This document shows positions 55,696-64,000 of a stretch of 64,000 bases of DNA, piece after piece. Both the position numbers and the translations under genes were made by a program. The stretch is from Toxorhynchites rutilus septentrionalis (lineage: Eukaryota; Arthropoda; Insecta; Diptera; Culicidae): positions 92,578,564-92,642,563 of the forward strand of contig NC_073746.1 in the NCBI RefSeq assembly GCF_029784135.1, written 5' to 3'. Position 1 is the first letter of the stretch; every line of letters begins with the position of its first letter. The notes under the pieces were generated by a model that worked only from the letters and a program-made list of their open reading frames with translations, was not told the DNA's origin and ran no database searches.

Positions 55696-57488
55696 TTACC
55701 GCCGCTGCTGCTGCTACTGCCACTTAAGTTCGATATGAGACACAGCTCAATTGTTGGCCGCTCAGATTCGATGCTTCGATGTCTTGAAGTTCACTGCTGC
55801 ACTTTCACGATTCCAAGAAGCGTGTGCTCGCACTTCTGATGGAGAGAGCGTGCCCGAAATGCTCCGCTCGCGATGCTTGCTGCTGCCACTAGTAGTAGTA
55901 GTAGTAGTTTGCCGCTGCAGTCAACGACATGAAATTCATACTAATTCATAAATAATAGGATTTTCGATATGTCCTTTCTAGGGTATATTCTTGAATGCCT
56001 AAACTACAGAAATGTGAAGAAAATTTTATTTTTAATTTTTTTCTAGACTAGAATACTTCTTTAACACTAGATTGCCCAAGCATGCCATTTTGACTGCTTT
56101 TCAATTTAAATTAGAAAAATAATTATTTATTTGATCTGATATTTGTGACAAATTAACAGTTTGGACAACTCTCCACATATTCTATGGGAGGTGAACAGAT
56201 ATTTTGTTCAATTTCAGCGATTATTCCGCATATTCCGCATTTCGTTGTTTGGGGGGCAAAGTGGTCAGTGGAGGATTACTACTGACAGAACATGTTTTAA
56301 AATGTTGATATACCTTATCACCTTCTGCTCCTAAAAGGGTCCGTTTTGTGGTTTCGATCCAGGAAAAATATGACACCCCAACTAAAACCAAGCCTCATTT
56401 TGAAAAACGTTATGTGTTTCCTACTTCGTTTTTGTACGTATGAGAAAATTTCAATTACGATTCTACGTGAATATGCCTAGCTCATTTCATACATGTACCT
56501 ACTATATTAATAATGTAATTTAAACAAATTTGGCCAAGAAAACACGCATAAATCTATCTCTTCTAGCGTGACATGTGCGAGGTACCACTTTACCTCCTCA
56601 CTATAAAAATGTTCGTTTTTTCAACCTTTTTTCTAATAATGAAAACTGTACTATTTTCAATTTTTCAGAATGAAACCCGCCTACTATCTTGAACTACAAT
56701 GAGTTGAGCTACAATATTCTTCGTAGAACGGGTATTTTAGTGGTTTGTGGACACAGAAAATGGGCATGTTCCTTAGGGTGACCACATTCGCCCCGGTTCC
56801 CCTAGTAGTACAAAAAATTTCAGCCATTAGCAGCGCAAGTCGGCCGCCGAAAATCAGAAAAAAATATGTTCAATTATACGTAGTTTAATTAAGAGTCGAG
56901 TAGAATAAATCATTGTTTGTGTTAAATAAACCTTTTGTGCATCAAATTAAACTGTGTATTAAGGCGGAATTCCGTCTATCCAACATGCTACATGCTACAA
57001 GTCAATGGTTCTTGCTTATTGGAGTACCTCTTTTTACGACATAATTGGTCTTGTCGAGCAATGTTGGCATCATCCAATGGCCTGCGGATCGATGCACTTA
57101 TTCTATCAAATTCCTTCTAAAAATCCTATTCAATTCGAGCGCGGAAAGTGTCTCTCATATATAAGTGACGAGCCGACGAACGTGTTAAAAAAGTGGATCT
57201 TACATTACCTTTCTCCACGATGCTCATAGAACGAACGCTGCATTTAATTCACAGTGGTATATGCATATTGTATCTCACATATGTATAAGTTTCGCCTTCT
57301 TAACAACATTGGGAGGTATGCGCGCACATGGGTAGAAAAAATGTATGGGGAAATGGTAATGCTTCCAATTTTCGTTAATTAAAAACCGTTTGCGGATTGA
57401 GGATCCATAATGTATAGCACATCAAACAAATTTTGAAGAATTTCCGATTCGATTGGTGTGTAAACCATTAAAATTCATTCGTAGCTGT
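55696..57488. other. Unassigned; probable TTAA element remnant
   Basis: 55700-55930 has GCTGCTGCTGCTACTGCC and TAGTAGTAGTAGTAGT short repeats. TTAACACTAGATTGCCC at about 56061 and CGACGAACGTGTTAA ending 57188 could be the two ends of a larger relative of the TTAA MITE at 13600; about 57090-57185 clearly matches that MITE's right part. No gene is seen. Confidence 0.4.
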
Positions 57489-58680
57489 CATTTATTTATT
57501 TATTTTGGCTTAACGTCTTTACAACATGGCCTGATTCACAATTTTTTTCCAATTAACTCGGTTCGTGGCTATCTCCCTCCAATTCCGAGGGGCACCCCGT
57601 GCTCACCATGTCATGCTCCACTTGGTCTAACCACCTTGCTCGTTGTGCTCTTCATCGTCTCGTACCAGCCGGATTCCCGATGAACACCATTGTTGCAGGA
57701 TAGTTTGTCCGACATTCTTGCAACATGTCCTTCCCAGCGTATCCTTCCAACTTTGATCACTTTCTGGATACTGGGTTCGCCGGTGAGTCGCGTGAGCTCG
57801 CGGCTCATCCTTCGCCTCCATACGCCATCCTCCTGTACACCGTCGAAGATGATTCTTAACACCCGCCGTTCAAAGACTCCGAGTGCTCGCAGGTCATCTT
57901 CGAGTTTTGTCCACGTCTCGTGCCCGTAGAGGACAACCGGTCTTATGAGCGTTTTGTACAGGGAACATTTCGCACGACTGCTAAGTCTGTTTGACCTTAG
58001 GTGTTTGTGGAGACTAAATATAGTAGGAACGACTCCCATTGATGATGCGTCTCCGGATCTCGCGGCTGGTATCATTGTCAGACGTTACCATTGAGCCAAG
58101 GTAGATAAATTGGTCCACTACCTCGAACTCATCGCCGTCGATCATTACACTACTACCTAATCGGGTCCTGTCGTGCTCGGATCCGAAATCCAGTATGTAT
58201 TTGCTTTTAGACGCATTGATTTTCAGTCCAATTCTCTCTGCTTCGTGCTTATGTCTGGTGTAATGTTCAGCTACCGTCTCAAATGTTCTGCCGACAATGT
58301 CTACGTCATCAGCGAAGCCGATGAATTGACTGGATCTATTGAAAAAATCGTACCACGCAAGTTAAACGCCGCTCGTCTCATAACTACCTCTAGCGCAATG
58401 TTGAACAGTAGGCAAGAGAGACCATCACCTTGCCGAAGCCCTCTGCGGGACTCGAATGGATCAGATAATCCAACCGAAAATTCGCACACAGCACTGTATT
58501 CCGTCCATCGTAGCCTTAATCAATCTTGTCAGCTTCACGGGGAAGCCGTTTTCGTCCATGATTCTCCATAGCTCTTTTCGTGTTATTGAATCGTATGCGG
58601 CTTTAAAGTCGATGAATAGATGGTGCGTGTGGACTCTGTACTCACGGCATTTCTGGAGAATCTGCCGCAAGGTGAAGATA
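57489..58680 (-). mobile_element. RTE-like non-LTR retrotransposon, 5'-truncated
   Basis: The minus strand encodes, in broken frames, RT sequence from MRQILQKCREYRVHTHHLFIDFKAAYDS-type motif (FIDFKAAYDS at about 58600) through LRQGDGLSCLLFNIALE, ADDVDI-region (58310), KINASKTKYML-region (58210), then LYKTLIRPVVLYGHETWT, LRALGVFERRVLRIIF and GRIRWEGHVARM (57950-57680). The 3' end, with GACGTTAAGCCAAAATAAATAAATAAAT, is at 57489. The endonuclease domain and the first RT motifs are missing. Multiple frameshifts make it inactive. Motif wording fits RTE-clade elements of mosquitoes; the exact family is not determined. Confidence 0.82.
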
Positions 58681-58992
58681 ACTAACCAATTTTTCCGGAC
58701 CCAGAGTAGCTGTCAACGTTATATTTATTTCAGGAAATCGTGAGACTTGCTGAAAAACATAGTCCTACGTCAAAATAAAATCTACACGCAATTTTGCACG
58801 AAAAACTAAAGATAATGTGTCATACTTAGACTAACCGTTTTCGAGATATAACAATGTTGTGATATTTCTTTATGATTCGAAACCTTATTCGTTATTTAAT
58901 GCAATAATATGCATTTTCCATTATTTTAAGAGCAAAATTTTCTTATTTGAAAATTATGACGGTTAGGTATTGATCATTGTGAACACCTAGTA

Positions 58993-59480
58993 CAGGCAAA
59001 CCTTTTTTTGTGCGAGGGATAGGGGCCGCACAAAAAATCGCATATAAAATCGTGCAAAGCTTCAGCAATAGCTTTAAAAAATCGTGTACGCTATTAATTT
59101 TGAAAAAAAAAATTGCGCGGTAGATAGGGATAGTTTTTCCAAGTAAATAACTCAAATCCACGTCGTTCACCTTTTGATTTCTTTTTGTTTTCCTGCTGTG
59201 TGATGGAACAATTTGCCTTTTCGGCTGCTCCTGGCTGTGTTGTGCTTTTAGTTGCATGTCGAAAATTGTTGCTATTAAAAATTATGTCACGCACAACATA
59301 GTGCATTTGATGGAAGGATGGGAATGATTTGAGAAGTGGATAATTCAGACAAAATACGTTTTGCGTTTTTTCGCTCTGAAATGCATATGAAATATCGGAA
59401 AAGAAAACCATATGGACGATAACTTCGTCAAATATGTTTCTTATCATATACCGCCAAAAAAATTCGCATAAAATGAATCA
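58993..59480. mobile_element. pogo-like MITE (TGTGCGG family), copy 2
   Basis: It begins CAGGCAAACCTTTTTTTGTG after TA at 58991-58992 and contains GGGATAGGGGCCGCAC. The interior is the inverse of 38160-38480 (for example GTGGATAATTCAGAC against its complement). The distal end is degraded near 59450-59490. Frames at 58943-59447 are by-products. Confidence 0.7.
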
Positions 59481-61917
59481 CACAAAACAAGATTTGCATG
59501 TAGATCCATAAATTCTGTCAGGGAAATCGCGATCGCTGCCAGCAGAGAAATTTGACGCGAAAAAAGACGGTAACACTGTATATGTCGTCCATTCCGTTCA
59601 GTCAACTTCCTTCTCCAATCTAACAGCAATCCATCCATCTGTCCTTCCGGTTGTCACTTTGATATGTTAATTGTAAGTGGAAGATTCAACATATACTATC
59701 CTCCAACTGCTTCACCTTTGTGGACGGAAAGTGAACACTAAACGATCTGGACATCCTCTGGAACGCTCTGCTGAAAGTGACAAACATTTATGAACCGATG
59801 CAATGCACTTTCCAGTTCCTCAGTAGGTTGCCCGATACGAAAACCTTTCGCTGACAAAAAGTCATAAATATTCAAACAAAGACCAAAAATGCGAGTGAAG
59901 AGTGCAAGAACGCATTCTCTAACACATCCACAGTGACACAAATTCATCTCTTAGTCAGTTTTAAGCCATCCTTCCGGAGCTCGATAGAAGAAGCATCGGA
60001 ACAACTTCCAAAGAAAAGTAACTGTGTCTCCTCCAACACGCCCGCAAGGATAGACCAATATTATGGGGAGGGGTTGGGATAAAACAACATCAGCCCGCAG
60101 CATGCAAGGGTGAAAGCGCGAGGAATGGGGAAAGTGTCTAATGAAAATTTAAATTTTAATAATAATCTCAAAGATCATCGCAAATTAAAATTTGGCCCTT
60201 GCAACAGATGTGGGCAAAGGAGACACATTTGAAAGTCTGAAAGCCGAGATTCGCAGAGCGTATGGTTTTGCTCCTCTCCGGGAAACTATCAAAACAAAGG
60301 TCTTTTTGATGTGGGATTCCGATGTGAATGCATGTGAATTATAATATTAGCATTTTCTTTGTTGTTCTGCTGGCCGGAAGACAAATTTGAGGGACTTTAC
60401 TGGAGATTAATCAGTTTGCACAGCGGAGGCGGTTTGAAGTAAATAGATTGTTCACACTTTCATATGTCGTTTAAGTTGTTTGTTAAAAGTGAATAGCCAA
60501 AAAAAAATCGTCGCAATATTTTTCAAATCTGTTCCGTATATTAAACCACTGTTTCGATAGGATTCATTGTCCGGCAACATATCTTTTTTTTTTTTATCAA
60601 ACGTCTTCCAGCCACAGAGCGCCGAAAAATCGATTCAGTCCCGGAACTCCAATTTTTCTTCCAAATGAGTTATCACCGGAATGGTCCTCGAATCACCATC
60701 GGCCACAGTTCCTAGCCTCTGTGGCAACCGGAGGAGAGCCGAGCAGAAACATTACATCCCAAATGCGCACCGACATTCATCAAATGAAACCCATTTCTCA
60801 TTGTAACAGCGACTATTCCGTCACATTTCTCGATTTCTCATCCATATGATTTCTCCTTCGCTCCAAATATAGCCCACACACATATATCCTCCCTCTCTCT
60901 CTCTCTCTGGCCAAAGATGACGATGACCGATTCGAGCCCATCCCACCCACGCCACCGCACCGTCGAAGTCGATTCCCTCAAGGGGCACAGCAAGAATCAT
61001 CACCCAAAAACCCCGGGATCTGGTTAGCGAGTTAGCAGCAGCAGCAGCATCATACGAAAAATGATTTCCCTACCTTGCACCTTATACCTCGGCCTCCTCC
61101 GGCTGCGTCAAGGACTTTTCCAGGAATGACCATAACGTGACGTTGATGGTTGGTCTGCTGCCATCGCCGGCTCCCCGAAGTAAAATTAAACATCAGAAAA
61201 ATTGGACGAACGTTTTTGATTGATTTGCTTTGAGTGTGACATTACGATATATACATTTGCCGGTGTTGGAGGGAAAGGAGGAGGGCAGGGAAGGTTCCGG
61301 GTTGCGGAAAACGACCATTTCTATGATGAATGCCACGAGTTCGTCTCGTCATCGTCACCGGCGGTCCGAAAGTGTGGGTTCAGGGTGTGGCAGGAGTGTA
61401 AATGACGGGAGAATAACTAGACCATAATATTTAATACGAGGAATATATCGTACCAGCATGAGGAAGAGCAGCACTTCCTCCGACGGAGGGATTCGGGCGA
61501 GTGGACATTTGTTGAATTCGGAGGCCGAAAATTGTGGAAGAAAGAGGAGGAAGGTATACGAGCTGATGGTAATATCAGCATCGCTTCATATTCTTCGGCT
61601 GATGGTGACAGGAGAGGTGATATCCGTGATAAGAAGGACCAAATGAGGGTTTCCGAGTGACTATTTTGTGGTGCAAGCGATGGAAATGGGACGCCGTTTC
61701 TTAGCAAAACAGTCAATGGATGCTGGTTGTTGCGAAGTTATTGTCCTGTCGGTTCATGTGGATAAGACGTGGAAAACGTAAAATCATCGTGATTCTTGAC
61801 GTGCAAGTGAGTGGCGTCAGGGTTCAAACCATCATGCTATACATACAGAACCATCGGCACTTGAAATTTACCTACTTCTACTAGAATAGTTCAAATAATG
61901 TGAAGAGGAAGAAAGAT
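59481..61917. other. Low-repeat block, no gene called
   Basis: Higher-complexity sequence with a (CT)n run at about 60892-60908, CAGCAGCAGCAGCA near 61036 and a T11 tract near 60586. Many short frames on both strands (59738-59947 minus, 61417-61716 minus, 61458-61646 plus) have no domain. It may be host intergenic or intronic DNA. Confidence 0.4.
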
Positions 61918-63165
61918 CTAACGGGTGTTAAATAAAAAATGAGATTTTTTCTAATACCTTTCAGTAACTCAAATAAAGAGCGTAAAATTTTCTTTCTCCA
62001 AGAAAATTGCTCTTTGGGCTCCCTAGAAACAGTAGGCGTGTTTGGTGTTGCTAGTTTGAATATAGTCAAAGCAAAGATGGCGTCGAAACAGCACGTGCTC
62101 CGCGAACGCATTTCCAGCAAGGAAAAAAGTTCACGGTGGCACATTTTAAGGAAGAAAATGTACCTGTCAGTACGGTATATCGTATCCTGGGTTCCCTGAA
62201 CGTAGAGCGGAAGGTCGGAAGTGGTCGTCCGGTGACGATAATGACGAAGCAGAGGAAGACATCGTTAAAGAAGCTGTTTGACAACAAGGACGCAACCAGC
62301 CTGCGTGACGCCGGTCGGAAATACGGCTGCTCCCACGTATTGATCCATCGGACCCTCAAGATGGAAGGAATCGTCTGCTGGAAGAAGACGAGGTCGCTGG
62401 AGTACACGGAGGAGCAGATTGAGACGGTTAAATCACAGTGTTGGTGGATGACCAAAAACTACCGCGGGATGTCTTTCGTTCTGAACGACGAAAGCTATTT
62501 TCCGCTGTCCAAAACGCATATTCCAGGAAATGATAATTACTACTCCAGCGACAAGTCATCCACACCGCCTGAAGTGAAATACAAGTTCAAGCACAAGTTT
62601 GAAAAAAAGGTTATGTTGTACATCGCCATTTCCGACCAATGCATTTCAAAGCCTTGGTTTAAGCCGAGCGGTCTGGCAATCAACCAACAAATCTATCGAG
62701 AAGAGTGCCTCGATAAAATCCTGCTGCCGTTCCTGAACGAGCATCACGCGGATGGGAAGTACGTCTTCTGGCCGGACAAGGCGTCTTCCCATTACGCCAA
62801 GAAGACGCTGGCGTATCTTGAGGAGAAACAGATACCGTTCGTGCCGAAAGATCGTAACCCAACAAACTTGCCCCAGTACCGCCCAATAGAGGATTTCTTT
62901 GGCTCACTCAGTGCCCTAGTGTATAAAAACAATTGGAGGGTCAAGTACACGAAGCAACTGACTAGAAGAATCCGGAATTGTATCCGAAAAATGGATGTAA
63001 GTTCCGTACAACGTTCTTGTGAGAGCATCGCGACAAAGTTGCGTCGAACAGCAGACCACGGCCCTTACTCAAACATTCACTGACATTCTTTTGAAGAAAA
63101 TACATTATGTTATTAATAAAAACTACTGAAATCGACGAAAAAAAAATTCTTTTTATATATATTAC
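61918..63165 (+). mobile_element. Second DD37E Tc1/mariner lineage
   Basis: It surrounds the transposase at 62077-63083. The left side, TTAAATAAAAAATGAGATTTTTTC..CCTTTCAGTAA, and the reverse complement of the right side, TATATAAAAAGAATTTTTTTT..GATTTCAGTAG, look like decayed inverted ends, but the termini and TA duplications cannot be fixed by eye. The boundaries are approximate. Confidence 0.55.
62077..63083 (+). pseudogene. DD37E transposase, one N-terminal frameshift
   Basis: ATG at 62077 reads MASKQHVLRERISS, then a one-base indel near 62120-62135 shifts into the long frame VAHFKEENVPVSTVYRILGS. From there 315 codons are open to TGA at 63081-63083. Helix-turn-helix segments are VSTVYRILGSLNVERK and LRDAGRKYGCSHVLIHRTLK. 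The catalytic triad is Asp in FVLNDESYF (62487), Asp in FWPDKASSHY (62775) and Glu in YRPIEDFFG (62889), the last two 37 residues apart. It is clearly distinct in sequence from the ITmD37E copies at 23239 and 31076, though it has the same spacing. Apart from the N-terminal shift it is intact, so it was active not long ago. Confidence 0.88.
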
Positions 63166-63394
63166 TTCTTTTTACTTACTTCTTTTTATAAGTTTTTGGA
63201 ATGCTATTCGCTAAAACCAACAATAATCTATAAACAAAAATGAAGCAATTTCATGTTACATGGAATATGCTTATGTATTTTTCTGTTGCCCTTATAACGA
63301 AACTCTTTAGGCCGTAAATCGAAAAAGTGCCTGAATTAAAGAAAGCCGTTATAGCGAAATGCCGTATGGAGAGCGGCCGTATAGCGAGGTATGG

Positions 63395-64000
63395 GTGTAT
63401 ATACAAAAATGGATTTCTGTCTGTCTGTCTGATTCTTATAGACTCGGAAACTACTGAACCGATCGACATGAAAATTGGTATGTAGGGGTTTACAGGGTCG
63501 AGGAAGATTCTTATGATAGTTCGAGACCCCCTCCCTCTCTAATGGGAGGCTGCCAAGCAAATGAAACATACATTTCTACATTACTCGAGAATTAATCGAG
63601 CAAATGAAACGAAAGTTGGCATGAGGAGGTTGTAGGGTGCAATAAATGATTCTATGGTGGTTAGATACTCCTCCTCCCTCTCTTCAGGGTGCAATTAATG
63701 TTTCTATGGTGGTTAGGCACTTCACTCCCCTCTCTAAAAGGGGGCTACCATACAAATAAAACACACATTTGTGAATTACTCGAGAATTAATCAAGATAAT
63801 GAAACCAAATTTGGCATGTGGAGCTCTTAGGGTGCAATAAATGTTTTTACGATGGATAGACACTCCACCCCCCTCACTAAGGGGGAGCTACCATACAAAT
63901 GAAAGTCAAATTTCTGCATAACTCGAAAACTAATCAAGCAAATGGAGCCAAATTTGGTATGCGGAGGTTTTAGGGGGCAAGAAACATTTCTAAGGTGGTT
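63395..64000 (+). mobile_element. Helitron-like element, 5' part, runs off window
   Basis: The 5' region TATATACAAAAATGGATTTC with CTGTCTGTCTGTCTG and ACTACTGAACCGATCGACAT is typical of mosquito elements of this kind. Units of about 142 bp of the same minisatellite as at 33800 follow, one being expanded to about 195 bp by an internal duplication (CAGGGTGCAATTAATG). The 3' end is outside the window. 63170-63390 before it contains CGTTATAGCG/CGTATAGCGAGG short repeats of unknown origin. Confidence 0.55.

Noticed and set aside
54307..55727. Frames of 390-460 codons on both strands
   Set aside because: They are translations of the ACATACAA satellite, open only because the unit lacks stops; no start context, domain or flanking exon.
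62066..62455. Minus-strand frames antisense to the DD37E transposase
   Set aside because: Shadows of the plus-strand transposase, which has the motifs.
1..64000. Endogenous viral element, LTR retrotransposon or rRNA
   Set aside because: No viral polymerase, glycoprotein or capsid motif, no gag-pol with LTR pairs and no conserved rRNA core sequence was seen in reading the window.

Overview
The window reads as intergenic or deep-intronic DNA of an insect, most likely a culicine (Aedes-like) mosquito. The evidence is its AT-rich, repeat-saturated composition, two copies of a DD37E Tc1/mariner transposon of the ITmD37E type known from mosquitoes, a second DD37E lineage, mariner, Tc1, Harbinger, Helitron-like and pogo-like DNA elements, several non-LTR retrotransposon fragments and a tRNA-derived SINE. 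No bacterial gene organisation is present. The species is inferred, not proven. I could not identify a complete host protein-coding gene.

Layout. 1-6.4 kb: a decayed mariner, a SINE with perfect target-site duplication and a minisatellite-bearing element with inverted ends. 6.8-9.55 kb: a complete-ended PIF/Harbinger element (TTA duplication) with a gutted HARBI1-like gene on the plus strand, the remains of a second gene on the minus strand and, within that, an exon resembling the conserved animal protein C20orf27/ADISSP. 10.7-14.8 kb: Tc1 remnant, non-LTR 3' end, an 850-bp foldback, a TTAA-flanked MITE and a dispersed repeat. 17-24.4 kb: pogo-like MITE, a non-LTR insertion with an inverted 5' part and 12-bp duplications, and the first ITmD37E copy. 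25-35 kb: Helitron-like elements, a second SINE, the second ITmD37E copy (one nonsense codon) and a second mariner. 38-43.5 kb: pogo-like and TTAA MITEs, a Tc1 carrying nested insertions, and a third SINE. 43.9-55.7 kb: a dispersed element with about 120-bp internal tandem repeats in three copies, the last one ending in about 1.33 kb of an 8-bp satellite. 57.5-64 kb: an RTE-like retrotransposon, a pogo-like MITE, a second DD37E transposon lineage and the start of another Helitron-like element.

Blocks at about 15-17, 28-29.7, 35.7-36.7, 50.6-52.6 and 59.5-61.8 kb are comparatively free of recognisable repeats and may be host non-coding sequence. A few short exon-like open frames with splice-site context (8.5, 32.5, 35.2, 45.4-45.8 kb) do not belong to any transposon I recognise. 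The window as a whole is a record of nested insertion, capture and decay; no gene in it looks intact.
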